Notes under the pieces: generated by a model | Databases searched by the model: none | What the model saw: only the letters and a program-made list of their open reading frames with translations | Told to the model about the DNA's origin: nothing | Position numbers and translations under genes: made by a program | NCBI GenBank assembly: GCA_013215825.1 | Contig: JABSQN010000004.1 | Location: 372,001 to 436,000 of the forward strand | Length of the DNA stretch: 64,000 nucleotides | From: Piscirickettsiaceae bacterium | GTDB lineage: Bacteria; Pseudomonadota; Gammaproteobacteria; Nitrosococcales; Methylophagaceae | Direction of reading: 5' to 3' | Shown here: positions 32,386-41,699 of the stretch, one piece after another | How positions within the stretch are numbered: the first letter of the stretch is position 1 | How the letters are laid out: every line of letters begins with the position of its first letter

Positions 32386-32985
32386 ATGGCCAGTCTTGGA
32401 CCTCGTATTGATGAGCTAATTGAAGCCTTTCGCTGTTTACCCGGTGTTGGGCCAAAATCTGCACAACGCATGGCCTTTCATCTACTTGAACGACAGCGTG
32501 ACGGTGGAAAACGTTTAAGCAATGCCTTGAATGATGCACTAACTAATGTCCATCATTGTCAGCAATGCCGCATTTTAAGTGAATTAGAACTGTGTAACCG
32601 CTGTAGCGATGCTAACCGTCGTCACGATCAGCTGTGTATTGTTGAAATGCCCAGTGATGTGCTTGCGATTGAACAAGCAACACATTACAAGGGTCAGTTC
32701 TTTGTATTATCGGGACACTTATCACCACTTGATGGCATTGGCCCGGAAGCGCTTGGGATTCCTCAACTTATCACCTTATTTGATAAAAATACGATTCAAG
32801 AGCTTATTCTGGCCACCAACCCAACGGTTGAAGGTGAAGCAACAGCACACTATATTAGTCAATTAGCACACAGTAGAAATATTCATGTTACTCGACTCGC
32901 TCACGGTATTCCCTTAGGTGGTGAGCTGGAATTTGTCGACAGTGGTACACTATCTCATGCATTTTCAGGTCGCGAATCGATCTAA
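32386..32985 (+). CDS. recR: Recombination protein RecR
   Basis: RecR acts with RecF/RecO to load RecA at gaps. The 199-residue protein has the helix-hairpin-helix [15 protein letters not shown], a zinc finger of four cysteines ([18 protein letters not shown]), and the Toprim domain ([38 protein letters not shown]). Length equals the family norm (about 200). Confidence 0.96.
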   Translation: MASLGPRIDELIEAFRCLPGVGPKSAQRMAFHLLERQRDGGKRLSNALNDALTNVHHCQQCRILSELELCNRCSDANRRHDQLCIVEMPSDVLAIEQATHYKGQFFVLSGHLSPLDGIGPEALGIPQLITLFDKNTIQELILATNPTVEGEATAHYISQLAHSRNIHVTRLAHGIPLGGELEFVDSGTLSHAFSGRESI

Positions 32986-33013
32986 AAATGAACATATCAA
33001 AAAGGCATTGATT

Positions 33014-34198
33014 ATGGCGACAGAACAAGTTCCATTCGAGTTATTAAAGACATTTTCAGGTCTTATTTATCGACAACCCATTTTTTTACCCGATCGCCTT
33101 GATGTCGATAGTTATCACCTTAGTTTTTTAACTACACAAGGTGAAAATCTGGATGATGATGCTGAAGTTCCCCTTTTTCTAAATCAATTATCTAACATTC
33201 TTCCCTCAATTAGTGACCAAAAAAAAGCATTATTATCAATGCCTGAATCATGGCGGTATGCTTTATTTGAACTTGAAGAAAAACATCTTGATTTCACCCT
33301 AGATCTCAACGGTAGTCATTCTTCTACTGTTAATAACACCCTATTTTCATTCGCAAGTCATGCCATTGTAGAAGAAAATAATAACCATTCAAATATCTTA
33401 TTAATTGATTTAGATAAATTTAATCAACAGATTTTTGTCGAGAATTTGAATCAATGGCGTAATAACCACAAGGTTTTATGTGCAACTAATGTTAATAGTT
33501 TAGATAATTATGCTTTATGTAAATCTAATTCCTTAGATTTATTACAAGGTCAATTTTATACATTACCTTCAGCACAAGAAAAGAAAAAGATCTCGCCATC
33601 AATGCAAATAGTGATGGAATTACTGGTTAAATTACAAGATCCAGATATCGAACCAGAAGATCTTGCCAATACCCTTAACCAAGATATTTCCTTAAGTTAC
33701 AAATTATTACGCTTAATTAATTCAGCATTTTTTGGTCTGCCACGTGAAGTTAATAGTATTCAACAAGCCCTTGTTATGCTTGGATTTAATAAAATAAAAA
33801 CATGGGTAAGCTTGCTTAGTCTGTCTGGTCTTGACGATAAACCCATCGAGCTACGCATTGTTGCTATGACCAGGGCACGAATGTGTGAATTGCTTGCCAA
33901 ATATTACAATGGCTCACCAGAAACTTTTTTTGCCGTAGGTTTATTTTCCACACTTGATGCCTTAATGGATAAACCACTTGCATCACTACTTGCAAATTTA
34001 CCGCTTTCTCCAGAACTTCAATCCGCTTTACTAGATAAAGAAGGTGGTGCAGGTCATGCACTGCAAGATGTATTAAATTATGAGCAAGGTAACTGGCAAG
34101 CTATTTCAGATTCAGCAATACCAGTAGAAGTATTAGCACGAGTCTATTTAGATGCTATTCACTGGGCAAAAGAACTTAATAATCAACTGCAAGATTAA
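33014..34198 (+). CDS. Degenerate EAL plus HDOD domain protein (YuxH-type)
   Basis: The 394-residue protein has an EAL-like first half that retains the end of the fold (SLDLLQGQFYTLP, compare FQGYFF in true EAL domains) but lacks the ExL catalytic glutamate and metal residues, so it should not cleave cyclic di-GMP. The second half is an HDOD domain (MELLVKLQDPDI, LSYKLLRLINSAFFGLP). This pairing is the YuxH/CdgJ architecture, which in Vibrio CdgJ affects motility. I begin it at the ATG of 33014, 28 bp after recR; the open frame extends upstream into recR without family similarity. Confidence 0.82.
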   Translation: MATEQVPFELLKTFSGLIYRQPIFLPDRLDVDSYHLSFLTTQGENLDDDAEVPLFLNQLSNILPSISDQKKALLSMPESWRYALFELEEKHLDFTLDLNGSHSSTVNNTLFSFASHAIVEENNNHSNILLIDLDKFNQQIFVENLNQWRNNHKVLCATNVNSLDNYALCKSNSLDLLQGQFYTLPSAQEKKKISPSMQIVMELLVKLQDPDIEPEDLANTLNQDISLSYKLLRLINSAFFGLPREVNSIQQALVMLGFNKIKTWVSLLSLSGLDDKPIELRIVAMTRARMCELLAKYYNGSPETFFAVGLFSTLDALMDKPLASLLANLPLSPELQSALLDKEGGAGHALQDVLNYEQGNWQAISDSAIPVEVLARVYLDAIHWAKELNNQLQD

Positions 34199-34924
34199 TT
34201 GGTGTCACTTACTTGGTTAGCAGAACCTGCTGAAAGTCCTTTCCCGCCTATTGAACAGGCATTCGCCGATGGCTTATTAGCGGCAGGCGGTGATTTATCT
34301 GCTTCTCGCTTGATCAATGCTTACCAACATGGCATATTTCCATGGTTCAATAAAAACAACCCTATCTTATGGTGGAGTCCCGATCCTCGAATGGTGTTAT
34401 TGACTAATGAAATTAAAATATCACGTAGTTTAAAAAAATCTATTCGCTCCACAGATTTAACAATTACAATGGATCAAGCATTTAATGATGTGATGACAGC
34501 GTGTGCGGCTCCCAGAGCAGATCAAAATAATGATTCTGGAAATGATACGTGGATCCACCCCAGCATGATCAATGCTTATACAGAACTACATCAACAAGGT
34601 ATCGCCCATAGCATCGAGTGTTGGCAGCAAGAAAAGTTAGTCGGTGGTTTATACGGTATTTCACTTGGCAATGTCTTCTTTGGTGAGTCCATGTTTAGCC
34701 TACAGCAAGATAGTTCTAAAATTGCCCTTGTTGCACTCTGTCAACAATTACAGCGTTGGAACATCTCACTTATTGACTGCCAAATTCACTCTGATCATCT
34801 TGCTAGTTTAGGCGCTAAAGAAATAATTAGGAGTGATTTTATTTCTTATATTGACAATGAAACCAGCCACTCCCACCAAAACAAACAGTGGCAACTCGAT
34901 TCAGATTTACCTTTAATAACATGA
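34199..34924 (+). CDS. aat: Leucyl/phenylalanyl-tRNA-protein transferase
   Basis: Aat adds Leu or Phe to N-terminal Arg/Lys of proteins, marking them for ClpS/ClpAP. The protein (about 240 aa) shows GGDLSASRLINAYQHGIFPWF, the WWSPDPRMVL strand and the GGLYGISLGNVFFGESMFS block. There is no ATG: either TTG at 34199 directly after the previous stop or GTG at 34202 is used, and coupling to the upstream gene seems likely. It overlaps bpt by 4 bp, so both branches of N-end rule tagging are made together. Confidence 0.94.
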   Translation: MVSLTWLAEPAESPFPPIEQAFADGLLAAGGDLSASRLINAYQHGIFPWFNKNNPILWWSPDPRMVLLTNEIKISRSLKKSIRSTDLTITMDQAFNDVMTACAAPRADQNNDSGNDTWIHPSMINAYTELHQQGIAHSIECWQQEKLVGGLYGISLGNVFFGESMFSLQQDSSKIALVALCQQLQRWNISLIDCQIHSDHLASLGAKEIIRSDFISYIDNETSHSHQNKQWQLDSDLPLIT

Positions 34925-35640
34925 GTTCCACACTGAAATTTTATCAAGATAAGCCGCACAATTGTTCTTATCTAAGCAATCAGCAAGCGCAGAATATCTA
35001 TCCAGATCCGAATATGACAATGAGTAACTCACTCTATAGTCACTTAATTCAACATGGATTTCGCCGCAGTGGCAATCATGCTTATCGCCCTCATTGCCCA
35101 AACTGCCAAGCATGTGTACCCGTTCGTATTAATATTGCGGACTTCACCATTAGCCGCAGTCAACGTCGTTGTTTGCAACGCAATCAACATTTAACCATGA
35201 CACTGAGTCTTGCCGAATTTAATGCCGAACACTATCAACTCTATTGCCGTTATTTATCATCAAGACACCTTGGTGGCGGCATGGACGATCCAACTGAACA
35301 ACGCTATGTAGACTTTTTAACCAGCGATTGGAGCAATACAAGTTTTATCGAGTTCCGTGATCAATCTAAGCTCGTTGCTGTCGCAGTTACCGATCATATT
35401 ACTGATGGGCTTTCCGCTTTTTATACTTTCTTCGCTCCGGAATTAAGCAAACAAAGTTTAGGTACATACGCTATTTTGCAACAAATAAAACATGCTCAAG
35501 CCCACGGTTTATCTTGGCTTTATCTTGGTTATTGGATAAAAGATTGTCAAAAAATGTCCTATAAACAAAGTTTTTCAGCACTTGAAGGCTATAGTCAACA
35601 ACAGTGGAAATTACTGAAAACAATGAAAAACGTTGAATAA
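34921..35640 (+). CDS. bpt: Aspartate/glutamate leucyltransferase Bpt
   Basis: Bpt transfers leucine to N-terminal Asp or Glu. The 239-residue protein has a four-cysteine N-terminal region (NCSYL and HCPNCQACVPVRI) and the GNAT-like core SLGTYAILQQIKHAQ with LYLGYWIKDCQKMSYK. I use the ATG at 34921, which forms ATGA with the aat stop; the frame from 34888 lies inside aat. The aat-bpt-infA order is usual in gammaproteobacteria. Confidence 0.94.
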   Translation: MSSTLKFYQDKPHNCSYLSNQQAQNIYPDPNMTMSNSLYSHLIQHGFRRSGNHAYRPHCPNCQACVPVRINIADFTISRSQRRCLQRNQHLTMTLSLAEFNAEHYQLYCRYLSSRHLGGGMDDPTEQRYVDFLTSDWSNTSFIEFRDQSKLVAVAVTDHITDGLSAFYTFFAPELSKQSLGTYAILQQIKHAQAHGLSWLYLGYWIKDCQKMSYKQSFSALEGYSQQQWKLLKTMKNVE

Positions 35641-35696
35641 TCAGCAGTTTTCCTGCAAAATACTCGTTTAACTTTGAAATTGACTGATTAAAATTT

Positions 35697-35915
35697 ATGG
35701 CAAAAGAAGAACATATTGAGTTTGAAGGCACTGTTATTGATACCATGCCTAACACGACCTTCCGCGTAGAATTAGAAAATGGCCACGTTGTCACAGCCCA
35801 TATTTCTGGAAAAATGCGTAAAAATTACATTCGTATTTTAACCGGTGATACGGTAACAGTTCAGTTGACACCTTACGATTTAAGTAAAGGTCGCATCACT
35901 TACCGCGCACGCTAA
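35697..35915 (+). CDS. infA: Translation initiation factor IF-1
   Basis: The 72-residue S1-like OB-fold protein matches IF-1 throughout ([52 protein letters not shown]) and binds the ribosomal A site at initiation. It sits downstream of bpt by 56 bp and ends at a hairpin shared with convergent dsbB. Confidence 0.98.
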   Translation: MAKEEHIEFEGTVIDTMPNTTFRVELENGHVVTAHISGKMRKNYIRILTGDTVTVQLTPYDLSKGRITYRAR

Positions 35916-35932
35916 AAATACTCGTTTAATAT

Positions 35933-35959
35933 GCTCACCTTGAATTATCAAGGTTGAGC
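35933..35959. terminator. Hairpin between convergent infA and dsbB
   Basis: GCTCACCTTGA at 35933-35943 pairs with TCAAGGTTGAGC at 35948-35959 around a four-base loop, with one bulged base. It lies 18 bp after infA and directly behind dsbB on the other strand, the position of a shared bidirectional terminator, though no clear T-run follows. Confidence 0.5.
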
Positions 35960-36445
35960 CTAGTTAGATCGAAATGCTTGGCCCCATGACAACAGTATCA
36001 GCAAAACAAATGCGACCAATGTCCATGCAGGTATGCTGATGCCCATAAATGTCCACAACACTTCCGCACATTCACCAGAACCACGCATCACCATATTGAT
36101 GGTGTCACTCAGTGGAAAATTATCCAACATAAAGTTCAATCCCGGGCCACAACTTGGTATTTGATCGCTAGGTAAATTTTGCAGCCAAACATGGCGCGCT
36201 GAAATGCTTGCACCGACCAATGCCACACTCCCAGCGAATAAACCATATAAGCGCATACCTAGTCCTTTCGGATTATGCAATACCGCCAGCAACAGTACAA
36301 TGCCTACAAACAAAGTAAATACTCTTTGCAAGATACACAATGGGCATGGCTCTAAATGATCAACTATTTGGAAATAAGCTGCAGCACCCAACATAGCAGC
36401 GCATAACAAAAAACCCATTAAAAATAAACCGCGTGAAGATAACAT
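35960..36445 (-). CDS. dsbB: Disulfide bond formation protein DsbB
   Basis: DsbB reoxidises DsbA and passes electrons to quinone in the inner membrane. The 161-residue protein has four membrane helices, the first active cysteine pair in CPLCILQRV after helix two and a second periplasmic pair (C in SCGPGLNF and C in GECAEVLW). DsbA is not in the window. Confidence 0.94.
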   Translation of the reverse strand: MLSSRGLFLMGFLLCAAMLGAAAYFQIVDHLEPCPLCILQRVFTLFVGIVLLLAVLHNPKGLGMRLYGLFAGSVALVGASISARHVWLQNLPSDQIPSCGPGLNFMLDNFPLSDTINMVMRGSGECAEVLWTFMGISIPAWTLVAFVLLILLSWGQAFRSN

Positions 36446-36515
36446 TCTTTTCCTCCATATTGATAATTCTGTGCTAACTTACAGTAAACACTTGCAGGTT
36501 AAAAGGAGTAATGAC

Positions 36516-37031
36516 ATGAACGAACAAAAACTGGAGAAAAAACTCGTTGCCGCCTATGACAAAATGATGGGGCGCATTGGAAAACTACTTGATAAAGCAG
36601 AACAAGAAGCATTGCCCATTCTGCAAAAAAATATTGAACATGCTAAACAGCAAGCTATTGAATTAAAAGAAATCTCTAAAGAAGAAGCAGATAAGATTGC
36701 AGATTATATTCGTCGCGATCTCCACGATGCAGCAGATTACCTTGAGCAATCAGGTTCAGAGTTTTCAACCTGGTTACACTTTGATTTAGAATTAGTTGAA
36801 GATCGTATTCTCGAGGTATTCTCTAAAGTTGCCGATAAAACACGGCTAGAACTTGCGCAATTAGCCGCTCAAGCAAAACATTCACAGGAATATCATACGG
36901 GGGAAATTACCAGCATTGGTACGCTGGCTTGCCAAAGTTGTGACACCTTAATGCACTTCAAAAAAACAGGTCGGATTCCACCTTGTCCTAAATGTCACAA
37001 AACACTATTTGTACGGACTCGTAGGAAGTAA
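36516..37031 (+). CDS. Zinc-ribbon protein of the YbeL family (DUF1451)
   Basis: The 171-residue protein begins with a charged helix (KLVAAYDKMMGRIGKLLDKAE), continues helical, and ends with a zinc ribbon of two CxxC pairs (CQSC and CPKC), matching E. coli YbeL in layout. The role is unknown. I use the ATG at 36516 with GGAG eight bases upstream; the earlier ATG at 36471 adds sequence foreign to the family. Confidence 0.85.
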   Translation: MNEQKLEKKLVAAYDKMMGRIGKLLDKAEQEALPILQKNIEHAKQQAIELKEISKEEADKIADYIRRDLHDAADYLEQSGSEFSTWLHFDLELVEDRILEVFSKVADKTRLELAQLAAQAKHSQEYHTGEITSIGTLACQSCDTLMHFKKTGRIPPCPKCHKTLFVRTRRK

Positions 37032-37041
37032 ATTACTCGGG

Positions 37042-38226
37042 CTATGAGCTAGCCTCTTCCTGCCAATACCAGCCACCTTCGGCAATGAGTTGACATAACA
37101 ATTCTGCTGATTGTGGCTCTATTTTAAGTTGCTGCCAGTCATTATTTGTTATTTCATTATTCTCGGCGAGTAACGGCAAAATATTAATACTATTAATATC
37201 AATGTAATACGATTCCCCTGCCATAAATAGCTGTCCTTTCTTATCAGTTTGGCTCCATGCAAACCGATGATAAAGACTTCGCTCTAACACTTTTCCTTGG
37301 GAAAATTGTTGTTCTAGTTCATCAATGGTAATTTCATCGCTCATACTTTCTGCTGCAATACTTGCCAAACTTGATTTAGTATCGGTAACGAACTTGCCAA
37401 GTGCTTGTGTCAAGATAGGTTCAGCACTATCGATGGCATTATGTAATAAGGTTTTTAGCCTATGCACAGCCTGATTATCTATTTCACTTGTATGCTTAAC
37501 AGCTGTTAAATCAGGATCACTATAACGCTGTTTCCCTAGCTCTTTCTCAAGCATGGAGTTAATAACCGCATCTAATAATTCAACGCTAGATGGTGCTCTA
37601 AAGCCAAATGAAAACGTCATTCCTTCATCAAGTGCAACACCATGATGTGCAAAATGAGGAGGAAGATAAAGCATATCACCGGCTTCTAACTCCCACTCTT
37701 GATCATGTTCAAATTCAGTTAATATTTGCACATCTAAACCTGCTATTAAGTCAGCATTATGCAGTGGATTATTGCCTATCTGCCAACGTCGCTTGCCCAT
37801 CGCTTGCAATAAGAACACATCATAACCATCGGTATGAGGGCCAACAGTGCCATGTTTAGGCGCATAGCTAATCATTAAATCATCACGTCGCCAGTCAGGA
37901 ATGAATCGAAAGGGGTCGAGTAGATATTGCAGTTCAGGTACGTGTTTATCCACATCTTGAACCAACATCGTCCAATGCGTTGCAGGCAGTCGTGCAAAGT
38001 CCTCTTCGGACAAAGGTCCTTCCGTTACTTGCCATCCACCGTTTTGACCATTTTCCTCAATCAAGCGAGATTCAATCTCCGGTTCACAAGCTAAACCTGC
38101 AAGATCATCTGGGGTGATTGGCGATTCAAAATCAGTAAATGCTTGGCGAATAAGTAATGGCTTCTTTTGCCAGTATTGATCTAAAAAGTCTTGCTGACTT
38201 AAACCTGTGTTAAAAAACTCTGCCAT
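37042..38226 (-). CDS. roxA: Ribosomal protein-arginine hydroxylase RoxA (YcfD), cupin
   Basis: RoxA/YcfD is a 2-oxoglutarate/Fe(II) oxygenase that hydroxylates an arginine of ribosomal protein L16. The 394-residue protein has the JmjC-like cupin: YWQKKPLLIRQAF start, the iron-binding HTDGYD (HxD) motif in VGPHTDGYDVFLLQ, and YLPPHFAHHGVAL. The C-terminal winged-helix region is present. E. coli YcfD is 373 aa. It faces the YbeL-type gene convergently with 10 bp between. Confidence 0.9.
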   Translation of the reverse strand: MAEFFNTGLSQQDFLDQYWQKKPLLIRQAFTDFESPITPDDLAGLACEPEIESRLIEENGQNGGWQVTEGPLSEEDFARLPATHWTMLVQDVDKHVPELQYLLDPFRFIPDWRRDDLMISYAPKHGTVGPHTDGYDVFLLQAMGKRRWQIGNNPLHNADLIAGLDVQILTEFEHDQEWELEAGDMLYLPPHFAHHGVALDEGMTFSFGFRAPSSVELLDAVINSMLEKELGKQRYSDPDLTAVKHTSEIDNQAVHRLKTLLHNAIDSAEPILTQALGKFVTDTKSSLASIAAESMSDEITIDELEQQFSQGKVLERSLYHRFAWSQTDKKGQLFMAGESYYIDINSINILPLLAENNEITNNDWQQLKIEPQSAELLCQLIAEGGWYWQEEASS

Positions 38227-38229
38227 TGT

Positions 38230-38673
38230 TTATTTAACGGCCTCAACTTGAAACATTACATTATTAATACTAATAATCTTTATTTTAGTGCCTGCAGGAC
38301 AGTCTTCTCCTTCAACCTTCCACGTTGAATCATCAATATTCACTTTACCTTGTCCATCAACAATTGCTTCTTTCAAGGTAACTACTCGTCCAACATATTG
38401 TTCACCACGACGATTAAGCAAAGGTTCATCCGTTGTAATTGGATTTTTACTGTAATACAATCGCCAAGCCACAATGCTTGCCACGGATAAAAGAGCAAAA
38501 AGAAAGACCTGATATTCCCATGCCATTTCAGGTGTTAAATATAAAGTAATACCCGTTATAGATGCCGCAACAGCCATCCACAGTGCAAAAAATGCCGGTG
38601 CTAAAATCTCAATAATCACCAATGCAACGGCAAGCATCCACCAGTGCCAAAAATCAGGTGCAAATAATTCCAT
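38230..38673 (-). CDS. NfeD-family membrane protein
   Basis: The 147-residue protein has three to four membrane helices in the first 75 residues (HWWMLAVALVIIEILAPAFFALW and two more) and a C-terminal OB-fold (GRVVTLKEAIVDGQGKVNIDDSTWKVEG), the short NfeD (YbbK partner) layout. It is thought to work with the SPFH protein encoded just upstream in organising membrane microdomains. It lies 2 bp after that gene. Confidence 0.9.
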   Translation of the reverse strand: MELFAPDFWHWWMLAVALVIIEILAPAFFALWMAVAASITGITLYLTPEMAWEYQVFLFALLSVASIVAWRLYYSKNPITTDEPLLNRRGEQYVGRVVTLKEAIVDGQGKVNIDDSTWKVEGEDCPAGTKIKIISINNVMFQVEAVK

Positions 38674-38675
38674 TA

Positions 38676-39596
38676 TTACGACCCTTTATTAAAGGTGTTT
38701 TTAGCAAGTTCGGCAATGCCACCTAACGAACCGATAACACTACTGGCTTCAAGCGGCATAAAAACAACTTTACTGTTTTCTGCTGAGGCAATATCTTTGA
38801 GTGATTCAATATATTTCTGAGCGACAAAATAGTTGATTGCTTGAATATCACCTTTCGCAATTGCTTCTGATACCATCGTTGTTGCTTTAGCCTCTGCTTC
38901 GGCCAAACGTTCACGTGCTTCAGCATCACGAAATGCCGCTTCACGTCGACCTTCAGCATCCAACATAATCGCTTTTTTCTCACCTTCTGCTTTTAGAATT
39001 TCTGCTTGGCGTAAACCTTCAGCTTCTAAAATATTGGCACGTTTCTCACGTTCAGCCTTCATTTGACGACCCATTGCTTCAACCAAATCCGCAGGCGGTG
39101 CAATATCTTTAATCTCAATCCGCGTTACTTTCACACCCCAAGGGGTGGTTGCATCATCAACGACTCCCAATAAGCGTGCATTAATTTCATCACGTTTCGA
39201 TAATAATTCATCTAAATCCATCGAGCCCATCACGGTACGGATATTAGTTTGTGTCAAATTCAAAATAGCATTTTGTAAATTATTCACTTCATACGCTGCT
39301 TTCGCCGCATCAACAATCTGAAAGAACACCACACCATCAACCCGAACCATCGCATTATCTTTCGTAATAATCTCTTGCGATTGCACATCAAGCACTTGTT
39401 CCATCATATTAATTCTGGCACCAATACTATCCATTATTGGCACAATTAAATTCAATCCCGGCCGTAATGTTTTGGTATATCGACCAAAGCGCTCAACGGT
39501 AAACTCTCGCCCTTGCTGCACGGATTTCACCCCCATCAATATAATAATGATGGCAAGTGCTAAGAAAAACAGTACAAATACTGAAAAACCTTCCAT
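38676..39596 (-). CDS. qmcA: SPFH/stomatin-like protein (QmcA type)
   Basis: The 306-residue protein has one N-terminal membrane helix (about residues 4-24), the SPFH domain ([18 protein letters not shown] to IEIKDIAPP) and a long Ala/Glu-rich coiled coil ([19 protein letters not shown]) that drives oligomerisation. QmcA/YbbK forms large inner membrane cages and pairs with NfeD, encoded downstream here. Confidence 0.92.
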   Translation of the reverse strand: MEGFSVFVLFFLALAIIIILMGVKSVQQGREFTVERFGRYTKTLRPGLNLIVPIMDSIGARINMMEQVLDVQSQEIITKDNAMVRVDGVVFFQIVDAAKAAYEVNNLQNAILNLTQTNIRTVMGSMDLDELLSKRDEINARLLGVVDDATTPWGVKVTRIEIKDIAPPADLVEAMGRQMKAEREKRANILEAEGLRQAEILKAEGEKKAIMLDAEGRREAAFRDAEARERLAEAEAKATTMVSEAIAKGDIQAINYFVAQKYIESLKDIASAENSKVVFMPLEASSVIGSLGGIAELAKNTFNKGS

Positions 39597-39704
39597 TAGT
39601 TTTCTCCTAAAAATGTGAAAATGACTTGCAATGATAATAACAGCTAAGAAATAAAATTATGATAAATCTTGGACATTTTGTTAACTAAGTTGGACAATAC
39701 GGTT

Positions 39705-40367
39705 ATGAAAATACACACTTTGACACAAGCCGTTCTCGCAATTTCATTCTTCGCATTTAGCATTAATAGCTATGCTTCCCAATGGTATCACGTTGAACTT
39801 ATCGTATTTGAACAGCTGCAGACCGTAACCGATGAACAATGGCCGCAAATGCCCGAACAAGAAAAAGCAACATTAACACCTCAATCAATATCAACACTGT
39901 TGCAACCCGCTGACAATGAAACATTACTTAATAGTGTTGCTAGCTTAAATCGTTCCGCACGTTACCAAGTGCATTATCACTCGGCATGGCAACAACCTAT
40001 CATGGAAAAGCGCAGTGCCGAGTTTATTGATATTCATTCTGACAATGACCTTATTCAAGGAAAAATGCGCCTTTATAAAGCAACCTATCTACATGCGGCA
40101 CTTGATTTATGGTTAGTTGAAAATACGGCTCAAGTTAATAGTTGGTCAGATATATCGCCTGATGGTCTCAATATTGATATGCCTCGTAATCCAAATTTAA
40201 ATGAGTCACGCCGTATTCGTAGTAAAAAACTTTATTTCTTCGACCACCCTAAGCTGGGGGCTTTGCTTAAACTCACCCCGATTGAAACACCTATCGCAAT
40301 ACAAGAAAGTGAATCACTAGAAACCTATTCACTACCGACAGAAGCCACACCTACTGTTGCTGAATAA
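39705..40367 (+). CDS. csiV: CsiV-like periplasmic peptidoglycan-binding protein
   Basis: The 220-residue protein has a signal peptide (residues 1-23, ending SYAS) followed at once by QWYHVELIVFEQ, the opening that marks CsiV (DUF3530-independent family named from Shewanella, needed for LpoA/PBP1a regulation). The tail is rich in the RRIRSKKLYFFDHPKLGALLKLTPI pattern typical of the family. I prefer the ATG at 39705 over 39669 because it gives a proper signal peptide. The 3' end overlaps mtnP by 17 bp, convergently. Confidence 0.75.
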   Translation: MKIHTLTQAVLAISFFAFSINSYASQWYHVELIVFEQLQTVTDEQWPQMPEQEKATLTPQSISTLLQPADNETLLNSVASLNRSARYQVHYHSAWQQPIMEKRSAEFIDIHSDNDLIQGKMRLYKATYLHAALDLWLVENTAQVNSWSDISPDGLNIDMPRNPNLNESRRIRSKKLYFFDHPKLGALLKLTPIETPIAIQESESLETYSLPTEATPTVAE

Positions 40368-41091
40368 TCGCTTTTAAAATCGCCTTAACATCATCCATAC
40401 CTTTGGCAAGGGTGTGTTCAATCTGCGCCATAGTGATTACTCCATCACCGATGCCCGCACCCCAATTAACCATTAAGGCACATGTTGCATAAGCTATATT
40501 GAGTTCTCGTGCCAAGCACGCTTCCGGCATTCCGGTCATACCCACCATGGCGCAACCATCTTGTGCCATACGTTGTATTTCGGCCGCAGTTTCTAATCGT
40601 GGGCCTTGCGTTGCGCCATAGGTCCCGCCATCAACAATATCAATATTCTGTTGTTTCGCCGCCTGCATGATCTTTTGGCGTAAAGTCGGATCATAGGGAT
40701 AACTAAAATCAATATGTTTATCCACACTAAAATCATCACTAAAAAAACTTTGCTCACGGCCATATGTGTAATCAATAATTTGATCAGGTACAGCTAATAC
40801 ACTGGGAGCTAAATCAGCGCGAATCCCCCCCACTGCGGCAACAGCAATAATGTGATCAACACCTTGTTGATGCAAAGCCCACATATTGGCCCGATAGTTT
40901 ATTTTATGTGGTGGAATAGTATGTTGCTCACCATGTCTCGGTAAAAATACCACTTGTTGTCCAGCTATTTCTCCCACTAACAAATCACTGGATGGCTGAC
41001 CATAAGGGGTATCAACTTTACGCTGTTCAGTAATATTAAGTCCTTCTAAAGCACTCAGTCCGGTACCACCAATAATAGCTAATAGGCTCAT
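40351..41091 (-). CDS. mtnP: S-methyl-5'-thioinosine (or -adenosine) phosphorylase
   Basis: A trimeric purine nucleoside phosphorylase (246 aa) with AIIGGTGLSALEGL, the phosphate-site RHGEQHTIPPHKINYRAN and the GMTGMPEACLARELNIAYA block. In Pseudomonas the homologue acts on methylthioinosine in methionine salvage; residues alone do not settle adenine versus hypoxanthine preference here. It overlaps hpt by 4 bp, consistent with hypoxanthine released being salvaged by the next enzyme. Confidence 0.88.
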   Translation of the reverse strand: MSLLAIIGGTGLSALEGLNITEQRKVDTPYGQPSSDLLVGEIAGQQVVFLPRHGEQHTIPPHKINYRANMWALHQQGVDHIIAVAAVGGIRADLAPSVLAVPDQIIDYTYGREQSFFSDDFSVDKHIDFSYPYDPTLRQKIMQAAKQQNIDIVDGGTYGATQGPRLETAAEIQRMAQDGCAMVGMTGMPEACLARELNIAYATCALMVNWGAGIGDGVITMAQIEHTLAKGMDDVKAILKAIIQQQ

Positions 41092-41633
41092 AAATCATCC
41101 CCACTGATCGCATAAATACCGGGTGCATTACGCCAATAACTTTTGTAATCCATACCAAAACCAAATATATAACGATCTGGTACGGTTAAACCTACAAATT
41201 CAGGTGATTTTCCCATTTTATTGCTATGAATTTTATCTATTAATGTCACGCAAGAAACAGATTTAGCTCCTGCCTGATCACAATACTGTCGCAAAGCTTC
41301 CAAGGTCACACCTTGATCAAAAATATCTTCAATCAAAATAACAACACGATCTTTTAATTCTGAAGCCGGTTGATGTAACCAATTCAAATCACCGCCCACT
41401 GTTTTATCGCCATAACGCGTGACATGAATATAATCTAACTCTAAGGGAAATGTCAGCTTGGGTAATAAATGACCGGTGGTAATCACTGAACCATTCATCA
41501 CACACAAAATTAATGGGTTGCTATCGGAAAATTGTTGATTTAATAATTTAGCAATATTATCTAATGCCTCGTCGATCTGCACCAAACTATAAAGTTGTTC
41601 TGCATTATCGAGTATTTGTTGTAATTGCTTCAT
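41088..41633 (-). CDS. hpt: Hypoxanthine-guanine phosphoribosyltransferase
   Basis: The enzyme makes IMP/GMP from hypoxanthine/guanine and PRPP. It shows the flexible-loop block DYIHVTRYGDKTVGG, the PRPP motif VILIEDIFDQGVTLEAL and VPDRYIFGFGMDYKSYWRNAPGIYA. I choose the ATG at 41633 (181 aa) rather than 41684, because a perfect TATAAT lies at 41665-41670, downstream of the earlier ATG, and GAGAA precedes 41633. It is coupled to mtnP by ATGA. Confidence 0.88.
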   Translation of the reverse strand: MKQLQQILDNAEQLYSLVQIDEALDNIAKLLNQQFSDSNPLILCVMNGSVITTGHLLPKLTFPLELDYIHVTRYGDKTVGGDLNWLHQPASELKDRVVILIEDIFDQGVTLEALRQYCDQAGAKSVSCVTLIDKIHSNKMGKSPEFVGLTVPDRYIFGFGMDYKSYWRNAPGIYAISGDDL

Positions 41634-41664
41634 TGATTTCTCATCATTTTGTACCAAGTCAGTT

Positions 41665-41670
41665 ATTATA
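41665..41670 (-). promoter_or_regulatory. Likely -10 element of the hpt-mtnP promoter
   Basis: The reverse strand reads TATAAT here, 32 bases before the chosen hpt ATG and directly between the divergent hpt and btuF-like genes. The -35 region is weak (ACCTTT about 17-18 bases upstream), so this is a candidate only. Confidence 0.4.
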
Positions 41671-41699
41671 CTGCCAGCTTTCATTTAAAAGGTTAAACC

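Noticed and set aside
41634-41699. Cobalamin riboswitch before the BtuFDC-type operon
   Set aside because: Only about 65 bp separate the divergent genes, too short, and no B12-box-like sequence was seen.
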